From positions 1 through 64,000 of the forward strand of contig WIXG01000201.1 in assembly GCA_009869945.1 (NCBI GenBank): a stretch of 64,000 nt of DNA, read 5' to 3'. The position numbers and the translations under genes were made by a program. Source of the stretch: Mesaphorura yosii (lineage: Eukaryota > Arthropoda > Collembola > Poduromorpha > Tullbergiidae). Every line of letters begins with the position of its first letter. The first letter of the stretch is position 1. Shown here one piece after another: positions 1 through 9,939 of the stretch. Below the pieces are notes generated by a model. The model searched no databases. It saw nothing but the letters and a program-made list of their open reading frames with translations, and was not told the DNA's origin.

Positions 1-7
1 CATCTCT

Positions 8-21
8 CCCCCCCCCCCCCC
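8..21. repeat. poly-C run
   Basis: Fourteen consecutive C residues at the very start of the window. A second homopolymer, about ten G, lies at 590-599. Such runs are prone to length errors, so the exact counts should not be relied on. Confidence 0.9.
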
Positions 22-1029
22 ACGTCGTAGGTCGTACAGTGTGGTATCTTTTCTTGTCAGGCCGTGGAGGTCTGTCCTGGTCCCATGAATTATGTACATT
101 TAAGCATTTATACTTAAACTAAATGAATGGTAATGGTAATTTAACGGTAGAATGATATATAAAGGCTACAAGGCAAGACTAAATTTCATGCGAGATGATA
201 ATTTAGATATCAAGATAACATCATAATTCAAGGATGTAATCTAATGCTATTTAATTAAACTAACAATTCCATTAAGACCACTAGGGAATTTTAGCAGGGA
301 AGTAATCCTAAGCAAAGCAATAAGCAAAGCAGGCGAATGTAGGAGCTGAGCGACCTCAAATTCAAATGGGAGTCGGATGGTGAGAGGGAGGGGGTGTGGG
401 GGAATTTATTTCTTACTTTTTTAAGGCGCCTCACCAAAGGAATAGTTTTCCCACGGAATGTTTTTTATTTACACGTTTTGAGCGGCTGTTCCAGCCCTTC
501 CGCGCAAATGCTCCATTCAGGCAAGGTTGGGTTTATATGTATTCATGTCGTCCACGTTGAACCATGTCGCCTATATTTTTTAATGTATCGGGGGGGGGGA
601 TCAATCCAGTCATTCTCTGCACTTCCATACGACAATTCACCGTTCCATCTCATTGTTACACTGACAACAATGATAAACCCAATCGTGTGTTTCGTATTCT
701 TCGTCCTCGACAAACATCTGCAGTTATAAACTGTTGCTGCCTGTTGGTCACTCCACTTACATGCTATATCCTCGCTATGGGCCCGAACCCACCTTACGTC
801 AAAGATACTGAAAGCAGGATGGGATCAGTACTGATAATCTCTACATGGATCCTCCTCACTGCACTCTACGTATACTTCAAACCGGCGCTCTGCATCACAG
901 TAGGGAAAAGGGGTCTCCTCTGGTTTGGTGCCAGGAGGCGGATCTGATCCGCTTCGGGAGGGGTCTGTTCCTTTATTCTCATCAATTTTACAGATATTTT
1001 TTCAGTGATGGTACCTATTCCGTCCTCCA
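22..1029. other. Intergenic stretch, no gene seen
   Basis: About 1 kb with only short open frames that overlap in different phases and show no recognisable domain. A short direct repeat of about 12 bases containing GGTACCTAT occurs at about 1009 and 1031. The right edge merges into the decayed hAT element. I see no promoter or RNA gene. Confidence 0.5.
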
Positions 1030-1440
1030 TCGGTACCTATGAATTGGCAGTGTGGGAAGAGCTGGGACATCCAGAACATCAATCTCAATCTAGTCCTCAG
1101 TTTTCTCATCTATTTCTCGAATTAACTGAACGCTGTGTTCTTTAAACCCCACTTCACGAAATTGAATGCGTTGTCGGTAACGATGCAGATTAACTTATCA
1201 CGAGTTATCTTAGATCTTTCAAAAATGCTTAACAGCATTTCTGTCACTTTTTCGAAGTCATGAGTGCCGGTGAATCTCGTCATTGTCAGGACTGATGATT
1301 TACGTTCCATATCCTCATTAATCCAGTGGATTGTGGCTTCGAAGAAGCTGCGATGATGGCTTGACCAGATGTCTGCTGTGATGCAATAGTATTTCGCTTC
1401 ATCTAGGTTCTTGATCAGACGATTCGCTTTTCCGCCTGAG
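1030..1440 (-). mobile_element. Fossil fragment of a hAT-family transposase
   Basis: Read on the minus strand from about 1440 downward, the translation matches the core of hAT transposases (the type often annotated as zinc-finger BED proteins). It contains ITADIWSSHHRSFFEATIHW, then a stretch ending IVTDNAFNFVKW, then after a frame change DVLDVPALPTLPIHRYR, which resembles the motif just before the insertion domain. The reading frame is broken by at least one frameshift (near the TDNA motif) and one later in-frame stop. No terminal inverted repeats or target duplication could be recognised, so this is a truncated, dead copy. It lies directly against the broken end of the UDP-glycosyltransferase pseudogene and may mark the event that truncated it. 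Family assignment is by motif; the exact ends are uncertain. Confidence 0.7.
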
Positions 1441-1451
1441 GTCCAGGTCCT

Positions 1452-2011
1452 TCAGGTGGCGCGCAGGAAAGGGCGAAGCTTATCGAGGTTGAAGTAGCTG
1501 CTGGATACAATTAGGCTGGCATTCCGCATGATTTCGGATGGCATTTTTGGGTCGCCCAGCTTCTCGCGGTAGAGCTCCTCCATGCGTGGCTGGTAAACGT
1601 ACAATATGAAGGCATCGAGGAGTGTGTGGGCGAGAAAATTGACAAGATGTTGGGCAAGTCGTACGTCGCTGCGCAGGTGTCTCAAACCTTCTCGAGGGAG
1701 AACGGATTCAGGATTTTCCCACCACGCAACTTTCGGGCAAATACGTTGTCCATCAACTGGTCACCACTGCCGTCCTCATTCCATCAGATAGTTTGAATTT
1801 CCTTCACATATGTCCAGGTCTTGCCCGATATGAACCGAGCCACGATCGTCACGGGGTGGCCCCGAGTGGCAAGCTCGTACAGCAAAGGCTGGTATGTGAT
1901 TTTGTGCGATTTACTGGAGATGGAGGCGACAGACAGGATCCTGGCAGCTTGGAGAGGCGGTGGCGTGGTCAGGGCAGCCGAAACCAGGAGGAAGAGCGCT
2001 AATTTTGCCAT
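1452..2011 (-). pseudogene. UDP-glycosyltransferase (UGT), broken 5' portion
   Basis: On the minus strand from 2011 the translation starts with a signal peptide (MAKLALFLLVSAALT) followed by ARILSVASISSKSHKITYQP and LLYELATRGHPVTIVARF, the amino-terminal acceptor-binding start of animal UGTs, which glycosylate small lipophilic compounds in the ER lumen. An in-frame TGA lies at 1784-1786. The same frame continues through DQLMDNVFARKLRGGKILNP, then near 1690 the homology moves to another frame (GLRHLRSDVRLAQHLVNF, later ASLIVSSSYFNLDKLRP). It stops at about 1452, where hAT-like sequence begins. The sugar-nucleotide-binding half and membrane tail of a normal UGT (about 500 aa) are missing. One nonsense change, one frameshift and a truncation make this a pseudogene; a sequencing error could account for one change but not all. 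Confidence 0.75.
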
Positions 2012-2164
2012 AATTTAATTAAATAAAGGTGCCCACTAGCAAATTGTGTGATTTTATTAACTTAACTAACTTCAAATCTGCAACCCATTGCTTTTGACAG
2101 CAAGTAGCCTTGAAAAAAGAGTTCTTGTTATATTCTTTTTATAAAAACAACAATATTTTTGTGG

Positions 2165-4206
2165 TTACGTAATTATCTGCACTTTAGCTTCACCATTGTT
2201 GAATTTTGCAGGCAGCACCTCAAACGCTCGAACCAGCCCGAGTTTAACCCTCTCCCGTATATTCGCCCTTACCGCTCCATGATGCAGACACTCCATGCAA
2301 AGCACGAGCCCGGCAACTCCGGCTATGACACCACAAATTGGAAATATTTGCATGATTCCAAATTCCATCGAAATCGGTTTGGGACCCGCAGCATCTCTTA
2401 TGCTTGTCGTATTCGCTCTCCGCCGGTACGCTTCGGTTTCCAATTTTATCCTGGCGCGTTGAGTGCCCTCCCAAAAATAGTGCAGGCCAAATTCCAGGAG
2501 CCACCCCGCGTACTTGGCAGCTTCGTCGCTGAGATAACCATGAAATATCATCCATGACTTGACCCCGCCATTCATTGATTCCGGAATGTAGTGACAAATT
2601 GTTTCCGGATGCGTGAAATCCAGTCGTGTCCTGACCTCTGCGGCTTCCGGCCATGGAACATCCATCGCCAGGCCCCGCAGTGACTTTTCGTATATGTTTC
2701 CGATCGCGAAGCTGGTATTGAGCAGGTGCCCGATCCGCTTCCTGTCAAACGTATCCCTGTACTTGTCTGCTTCCCGCCGCAGTGCCACGCTGTCGTCTTC
2801 TTCCGGATATATAAACAACCGAATTTTGTATCCCCCCTCGAAAAGCTCCTTCACGGTATGGTAAACGAGCGCCGGGCTCGGGGCCAAGAGCATGCTTGTC
2901 AGGTAGGTTTCATAGTAGCCGACTAGCACACAGCCGCAAAGTGTCACGAGGAGGTGGAATTTGGTTATCAAGTTGCCCTTCCCTCCGAGAAGTTTGAAGG
3001 TTTTGGATAATTCCAATACAAACTTTAGCTGGAAGTTGACAAGTCGAGTGCTGACCACAATTGTGATTAGGGTGAAGTTCACTAGCACCTATGTTTACAA
3101 AAATTGGTAACTTCAAGGATAATTCAAGGATCCTGTATTCGTCTTACCAGAACCCAAGATGAAACATCAAACGCGTTGAGCCATTCTGAGTCGTTCCGCT
3201 GCCGCTTCTTGTCATAATCGCAGTAAACCAAGAAACTATTTTTAGTGTCCACAAGCAGGAAAGTGGTCGCCGGGTCGGCAAAAAGCTGGAACCGAGGCGA
3301 CGCCCCTCGTATGACAGTGCCATAACTGATGTTTATCCATCCGTAGGACATGTGCCCTGTCCCATTAAGCATCTTCGCCACCAGGTTTGTCATCTTCATC
3401 TTTGATAGACACTCTCTCCGCAAGAATTCACCACCTAAGCCGCCATACGAGACACGATCGCCCTCGCTGGGGCACCCTGCGTTGTCCAATATATCATCTT
3501 CTGAGTGCATGATCTGAATCGGGCGACCTTGAAGGCTTCTGTGCCCTTTTCTGAAGTTTCTGTTCACGTATTCCCCATTCAGGGGATCCTCCATCGGAAT
3601 GAAATGGATTTGCTTGTCGAAGGGGCTGCTCCACCACTGGAAGTAAACGCGTGGCGGCGGAGGGTCTGTGTACACTGACAACCCGTAGACCTCCAAGTTG
3701 TACCACTCCAAGAAGGGGCGCGCAAACTTGCTCGCGTACACCAGGATCATGAACGTGCGCCTGGGGTGACGCACGGTGACGGCTCTGGCGTACGCCACGA
3801 CGTCCCGCCAGTCAATAAACTCGTCGAGTGGATGAATGAGGAGATGAACGTTGCAGAATCGTGATTCCCAACCTCGCAGCCTGAGATCCGACTTGAGGTA
3901 CACGTCGTCGACCATTTCTCGGAGCCACGGCCGACTCATGTTGTGCACAGTCCACGGTTGGCCGTATTGATTTGAGCCGAGGACGCCCTGGGAGAGATCA
4001 GAGGACCCTGAGAAGTGAACGTGGTGGAACACGCATTGGGAGAAGTATTGAAGGTTCAGATTAACTGCTGAAGTGGCCGCAATTAGATTGAGCCATAAAG
4101 CTGCTGCTGCTGCCGACATTTTGCAACATTTCTGTTTGTTTTTCATTGCAGGCGTGAAGAGAGTGCCAAGTGGGTCAGTCACTGATATTTCACAGGGAAG
4201 ACACAA
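2165..4206 (-). CDS. Divergent ionotropic receptor (IR-like chemoreceptor)
   Basis: Two exons on the minus strand: 4206-3148 and 3088-2165, joined by a 59-nt phase-0 intron (donor CTG/GTAAGA, acceptor CATAG/GTG). The product is about 660 aa. Candidate starts are Met1, Met21 and Met30; the hydrophobic stretch after Met30 (SAAAAALWLNLIAATSAV) looks like a signal peptide. Membrane segment M1 spans the exon junction (residues about 349-366). A second membrane block at about 395-420 contains LVGYYETYLTSML, the typical end of the iGluR/IR channel region. A last membrane segment lies at about 593-623, followed by a short basic cytoplasmic tail. This order (extracellular S1, M1, pore, M2, S2, M3) is that of IRs, ligand-gated cation channels used for smell and taste. 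The canonical glutamate-contacting residues are not obvious, as expected for divergent IRs. Ligand unknown. Both frames are open, so it may be functional. Confidence 0.72.
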
Positions 4207-5689
4207 ATAGCTTAAGTTATACGAAGAATTCGGGATTAATTATTTTCGAATGCCTTTGGTCATAAATATTTGACGACTTGTGGGGTGAAACCCATGCCCG
4301 CTTGGTACATTATTACGATTAGCTTGCAAGTTCTCGGAATTCGAATTGGCTTCTCACTTCTGAAGTCCCAAAGACTCTTTTCTTCGATAAATATGATAAT
4401 GTTAATTACTCGTTATTAACTTCTCGTAGTTACAAGTGGATGAGATTTGCATAAAATACGTTGATAATTTACGGTCAGCATTATCGGTTTAGACATATTT
4501 ACGACTCTATGATCTCAGATGGAGAAATTGAAGTCCATTAGATCGGGCTAAAGGAAACCAAACGGAAAGTATTAAGCGATTTTTAAAAAAGACCGTTTAT
4601 CATCAATCCAGTCTTCCGCATGAAGGGAAATTCGACCAGGAGATCGCACTAGAAAGGAAAGGCTTCAAAGTTTGGTTACCGAGAGGTTCTTGTGGCCTAG
4701 AAGATGAAGAGCTCGGGCCACAGGGGATGACAAACTGGACTTGCCTCGCACAGAGCCATTGCAGCATGATTTCCACTGCGACTGAGAATGTATCTGCTTC
4801 CTTCCATTGTTAGCACACAGGTAGAATAGCATTCGTGTGACAGCGACCGCCTGGCGTCCACAAAAGGCAGAAAAAGAGGACGGTCGTGATTGCAGTGTAT
4901 ACGAGTAGGTAATTCTTGAAGGGCATCGAGGGCAGCTGGCGCCCTTGTTAGATATGCTGTCACTCGGGACCCTGATCGAATGAATTCCCGAATTAGTGGC
5001 GCCACATCGCCCTGACGCTTGCGCTTCCATATGATTAGGATGGACAGCCTGAAGGTAGAATCCACAAGGGGAGACAAGTCAAGGTAGGCGTACGATGGTG
5101 GACACGTGAATGTATACGCTCGAAGTTAGGCAACAATGAATGTAGAAATGCAGAAAAGTCGACAATCTCGACAATAAACCAATATAAAATTACGTCGTAA
5201 GAAATGATGTTCTTGCTGCTGCGAGTGCGAATGCAAATGACTTATGCTTTTACGGTTGTTATTACGAATTGTGATGCTGATTGCGGCTTGCGACACGGGC
5301 TTCGCTGCTGGACAACAATGAGCGAAATGAATTCTAGTCGGCAATGCTCGGCTCGCGTCGAGACAAAAACAGACGCTTCGTGCCCTGCAGACAGACAAGG
5401 CTAGAATTGCCGTTGTTGTCAACTTCCGCATTTTTAGGATTCTTGCGAGAGAAATGTTGACCAATTTATACGACGGTGCACTAAAATACTGAACGACCGG
5501 TCTCAAATTCAAGATCTTACACAGAAGTGCGAATAGTTGGCCAAGTCGAGGAAACCAGCAGCACTTGAACACTTAACTTGAGAGCAAATATCATTCCGAA
5601 TAGGAGTATCTATCAAAAACAAATGCATTGCTGGCACGAGGCTCTTTATTTAGTACCACTAGAAAATCAATTTCCTAATTTGAATGAAA
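4207..5689. other. Intergenic stretch without a confident gene
   Basis: Upstream of the IR gene. Two overlapping minus-strand frames of about 120 codons (4665-5077) and one of 148 codons (5126-5572) are open, but none shows a domain, a convincing start or splice sites, and two of them compete on the same strand. I treat them as chance frames. The DNA from 4207 to 4660 is AT-rich and probably holds the promoter of the minus-strand IR; no clear core element was identified. Confidence 0.4.
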
Positions 5690-5905
5690 TGCTGACTTGC
5701 CTGTTGGATCTCGCTGGGGCGTTGCTTGGTCAAGGACTCACGGATTGATTAGCAAGCATTCGATTCGTATTTGTGTTTGGTCTATGGCTGCTGACGGTGG
5801 TGGTCATCTCGAACGGGTACTCGGGGATCATGGCTGCGCTCATGACAAAGTACATGATCCCGGCCGTTCCGAACAGGCGAATTGAATTGAAAGCGATTTA
5901 TTGAT
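5690..5905 (+). pseudogene. Ionotropic receptor pore fragment, dead
   Basis: Plus-strand translation gives LLDLAGALLGQGLTD, an in-frame TGA at 5746-5748, then FGLWLLTVVVISNGYSGIMA followed by ALMTKYMIPAVPNRRIE. This is the pore loop (GALLGQG) followed by the channel-lining helix of iGluR/IR proteins, whose consensus resembles W-x(6)-ISxxYSGxLxAxLT. Only about 70 codons remain. The stop, the absence of neighbouring exons encoding the ligand-binding lobes, and a stop shortly after the helix mark it as a pseudogene remnant. It lies between the minus-strand IR and the plus-strand GR pseudogene and probably derives from an IR duplicate. Confidence 0.65.
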
Positions 5906-6065
5906 TGATTGCGTAATAATTCATTGATTTCATTGCCATTAGCAGATTGGCGACGGCCATTTTCAAATTTCCACAAACTTGGCTTAGCTGTTCTCGATCC
6001 CTCCATTCGATCTCATGTTATTTAGTTTAACCGACAGATTACAGGCTCTGTTGACATTGACGACG

Positions 6066-7251
6066 ATGATCTCCGAACAGTCCTTCACAATCTTCTCCCA
6101 CATTATCCGCGTTGGCTACTGGACCAAGGTCGCTCCATATGAGTGGAATCCTGCCAGTTATGTGGTCCAAGTCGCCCCGCACTTGGCCCTGTAGCGGCTG
6201 TGGACATGTGGTCTGGCAGTCGTGTGGATCGTCGTAGTATGGTCCGGCGTGGCTGGACTCGCCCTTGAGCCCGGGGCCACCCTGGACGATCTCCTCTTCT
6301 TTCAAATGCAACTAATGGGTGTGATCTGGTCGACGGGGTTCCAAGTCTACAACAATCTGCTCCATGCTGCGGAATTCGCTTGGATCGTGTCCGCCGCGCA
6401 CTTGTTCGCTCGCTCAGAAGCAACGCCTGGACCCGACCCAGCGGGACGGAACCGAAACTCTGACCCGTCGATTTGGCATTTCGTTTGCAGCGCTGCTCCT
6501 GGTGACGACTGCAGGCGACACAATGATGGTCATAAACAATGAGAGGCTGTTCAAGTATTGGCGCACAAAGTACTTGGCGATCAATACTCTGACCGGATTG
6601 GGGTTTGGTGTGGAAAACGCCCGCTCCTTCTACATACTCGTCTTCTTCGTGATATTTGCCGTGAATTACACCCACTCGATAAGCTTGTTTCTCCGCAAAA
6701 TCAGGTTTGACTCGCACTTTAGCGAGGTCCGGCTGGTCAGAACCCACCTTTTATACCGTTCCTTCCAAGTGCTCCATGCCCGAACCTCCGCCTTTCTGGC
6801 GCCCGTAATTCTGGGTATCGTCCTCGTGAGTTGCTTGGTTCAGATCTCCACATTCTACTCCATGATTCGAAGCAGAGCCGGTAATCCTGCGGGAGTTCAA
6901 ATTTTCCTACTCACATTCCCGTTCATCGTTTCCGGGTGCACTAAGACTTGTCTCGACTTTGCAATGGAACACACGGTTGCATCCCAAGTGTTTCGCAACT
7001 CTTTTCGCAACTGGGCGAGGCGCCCGGTCCCAAATCGGGACCCACGGCCAATCCAGGGAAATTCAGACCTGGGGCAGGAGGACGAGCACGAGTGTGCGTT
7101 AGGATTGTACGAGAGTCAGCGCCGCATTTTCAGAACCTACCGACCGATGCATTTTAAAATCGGGAGCTTGGGGCGAATTACGGAAACCACATTCATCACA
7201 CTGGCCCTGGACGTAGTGCTGCAGGCACTACTCACTTTCCTGTTCGTCTGA
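6066..7251 (+). pseudogene. Gustatory-receptor-like 7TM gene, recently broken
   Basis: From ATG 6066 the frame reads MISEQSFTIFSHIIRVGYW, reaches an in-frame TAG at 6192-6194, and continues in the same frame through RLWTCGLAVVWIVVVWSGVA to about 6415. Homology then continues in another frame to the stop at 7249-7251. The second part is open for about 280 codons with several hydrophobic helices (SFYILVFFVIFAVNYTHSI, AFLAPVILGIVLVSCLV, IFLLTFPFIVSGC) and ends with MHFKIGSLGRITETTFITLA and a last helix, a layout like the carboxyl ends of GR proteins. No intron with usual borders would remove either defect, so one nonsense and one frameshift change are likely. The long intact remainder points to a young pseudogene, or an assembly error at one of the two sites. 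A MITE begins on the last base of the stop codon. Confidence 0.6.
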
Positions 7252-7707
7252 CAAGGAAACGGCGCCAAGTGCGGGTCGCGCAACCATATGAAACATATTC
7301 CATGTTGTAGTACATGCAGTAGTAACATGTAAGTGTTACGCTGATTTTTTACCCTCTCCTTGGCGTTACCACCATATAGCGCAATGCTCTGAGATAGTGT
7401 GTGACAAGTGCATGTTTGACTACATTTTTCCTTCGTATTTCATTCAGATTCAACTAGTTAATGAACAAAAAATTTTTAGGAGCAAGTTAAGTGCCCTTTT
7501 GATCAAATTGGGGTTGTTTATGCGGTCACAGAGCTTGTTTCTTCAACAAAAAGTGCGCTCCATGTGAACTTTGAATGGGCGTGAAAAATCAGGGTAACAT
7601 TTCTCAGTCCTAAAAATTTACACAGACCACCCCTCTTAGACCATGTACTGCAACATGGAATATGTCTCATGTGATTGCGCGCCCCGCACTTAGCGCCGTT
7701 TCCTTGT
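7251..7707. mobile_element. MITE with about 67-bp terminal inverted repeats
   Basis: The first 67 bases (from ACAAGGAAACGGCGC) reappear as the reverse complement at 7641-7707 with about six mismatches, roughly 90% identity. The interior (about 320 bp) has no open frame of note, so this is a non-autonomous DNA transposon. Flanks read TGA on the left and TAA on the right if the outermost bases are counted as a 3-bp duplication (TNA), which would suit PIF/Harbinger-type elements, but the evidence is thin and the superfamily is left open. The insertion is at the stop codon of the upstream GR-like frame. Confidence 0.75.
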
Positions 7708-8230
7708 AAGCCTGAGACTGAATAATAGTTGAGCCAACGGATTTCAAGTTAGGTAAAGTTTAGGCCCAAGGAGCTCACAAGCACGCTGCTGTAAATAGTA
7801 TGTACAGTGACATGGGGCTAAATTGAAGCCAAGCGCACGGGCACTTTGCAAATTGGCTCGCATGCACGCATGCCATGCCAATTGATAGTAATTCCGATTT
7901 CGTGATACGATTCGACAAGGACTGCGAGTCTCTTTCGCTCATGTAGAATTTAGGCCTGCGGGCAATTCACGCAGAGCAATTTTCCACGAACTAATCATTC
8001 AAGATTTCATTCCAAGAATGGATTAAGCGCCGGAAAACACAAACTGAAAGCGCGCATGCGCGCAAGAAAATTCCACGAAATCAATTTAATAGCAAATGAA
8101 CGTTAATTAACGCCAGAAATTTAAAAAGAAGCGGTGAATTTATGTCCTGTACATAAGCACATGCGTGGCCACCTGCTCAAAAGACAACCAGAGTGTCGTC
8201 AGCACCGTTCCGGCTTTAGCATTGAAAAAA
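7708..8230. other. Intergenic, nothing recognised
   Basis: Ordinary mixed-composition DNA with CATG/GCATGC-rich short palindromes around 7860-7880 and 8050-8060. No coding frame or RNA gene was recognised. Confidence 0.5.
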
Positions 8231-9020
8231 CTACCAAATCTGAATTAGAACGGGTAGCAAGGAGTCCTGAGCCTCCCCCAATGCAATGCTGACGGCTACT
8301 CGGTGCCCACGGCCTGAATTACACGCGGCATGACCCGAATCACCGCAGTCGAGCCCTCTAGAATCTGCTTCATAAACCCAAACATAAGCACGAGGCCACT
8401 CATATCTGAAACGGAACACGTAGCGATAGAGCAGGTACAGGTGGAGAGGGACTGCTGAAGATACTGGGAATAGTTCGGTTCGGGATGAGACGCGTAATAG
8501 ATGCTGGGTGTGGTGCAAATGAAATTGAACTTCAACACAAACAAGAAGGACAACCGCACCCATCTGACGCCGAGCAAATGGTTCAGGTGCGGCTGCACGT
8601 CTTGGAGCGTTCTTGACAAACACCAGCACAAATAAGTTAAACGGAAGACCGAGGAGGAATGTTTTCATAGTATTTCGATCGCTTCTTTCACTTTAAATCT
8701 GTGTCGACTTAAAATGACACCGTAAAGCCGACATGAATAATGACATTTCATGGCCGAGTTGATCTCATGAAGAGCCATGTTCATGCGTGGATCACGGCCA
8801 AAAGTGTCGAGGCCATATTGGCATCGATGACCATTGTAATAATAGACTCTCTGACTGGACCGTGCAGGAAGTCTGCAAATTCTATGGCAATCAGAGCTGT
8901 CGTGAATAAAACTGTCGAAAGGATTTTTGACTGGCAAATCAAACACATTTTCCTTATCCCCTCGGCCTTAGCCCGACTAGACCTCGGCTGCTGGCTATTT
9001 TGCCCTGGTGGTGATGACAA
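8231..9020 (-). pseudogene. Possible decayed multi-helix membrane protein gene
   Basis: Several minus-strand frames carry hydrophobic blocks in succession: MCLICQSKILSTVLFTTALI at about 8890-8945, then in another frame LHEINSAMKCHYSCRLYGVI, then TFLLGLPFNLFVLVFVKN at about 8610-8665, then WVRLSFLFVLKFNFICTT at about 8510-8560. No single frame covers them and no consistent introns could be fitted. The pattern suggests a chemoreceptor-type membrane protein eroded by several frameshifts, in line with dead IR and GR copies nearby, but I cannot assign a family. It could also be non-coding DNA with chance hydrophobic frames. Confidence 0.3.
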
Positions 9021-9939
9021 CTCCGAAATTGCAACACTAAGGTCACATGCATATTGCTTAAACTTTTCTGCCTAAAATATCCCGGCGTGTTGCATTCTGT
9101 ATTGCATTTATGTTCAGCCTTTGCTACCGCTAGATTTCGAAAGCTGTGCTGCCGATCGTTCACCTAGTGAGAGTCCGCAAAAGAGTACATGCACCCCAAC
9201 AGCATTAGTGCTGATTGCTATGCCGACAAGTCGAAGCCCGCCGTCTAATTTTAGAATTAATCAGACCACACGCACACAGATCCAGACGTGCATGCATGTC
9301 AAAGTTAATGCGCAGTTCAATCGCATTGGCATAGCAACATCATGGCAATACAATACAATAGTCGCCGTCATGTGCAATTGACTGGCAAAGGATTAACTTG
9401 AATCCATTTAAATACTTTAAATGAGCATTTCATTTAATTATTCACAAATGGGCCGGCCGTCACGCACTCATTCGCCTGTCTAGTCCAGCCTGAATTTGCC
9501 AGAATCCAATGTCCATAATTAGTCACGTACGTCTTTTAATTGCTCTCCACGTGCAGGTGCTCTTTGTCGGCACAGCATGGCAAATCGGGGCGCGTTGCGC
9601 ATGCTCGAGTTTTATATTTTCGCCAATGTCAATGTCAATGGCGAGGACAATTAAATTAGTGCGGGATCATGGCCATGCATTTTTATGACCTCGGCGGAGC
9701 ACATTCATCTCAGCCAAGCAGGATAGACACGTCTTTTCCCTTGAATTTATTGTCCATCATAACGGGATCATCAATATCATCAATGCCCGTCCCACGCAGT
9801 TCGGTTTATGGGAGTCGCAACTCAGAATAAAAAGCTGGAGAGCAGACACCCAGATCGTCTTTCTTTACGTCCTTCAGGTAACGTAAACTTTACAGTAAAA
9901 TCAAAATTAAACGAACAAACCAAGCCAAGACCCGTCACC
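9021..9939. other. Intergenic region and 5' flank of the GMC oxidoreductase gene
   Basis: No gene recognised. The last 120 bases lead into the plus-strand start at 9940 and probably contain the promoter and 5' UTR; an AT-rich AATAAAAAG box lies near 9823. That is a weak TATA-like candidate only. Confidence 0.4.

Noticed and set aside
4665-5572. Minus-strand open frames of 121-148 codons upstream of the IR gene
   Set aside because: Two overlap in different phases on the same strand; no domain, start context or splice sites support either.
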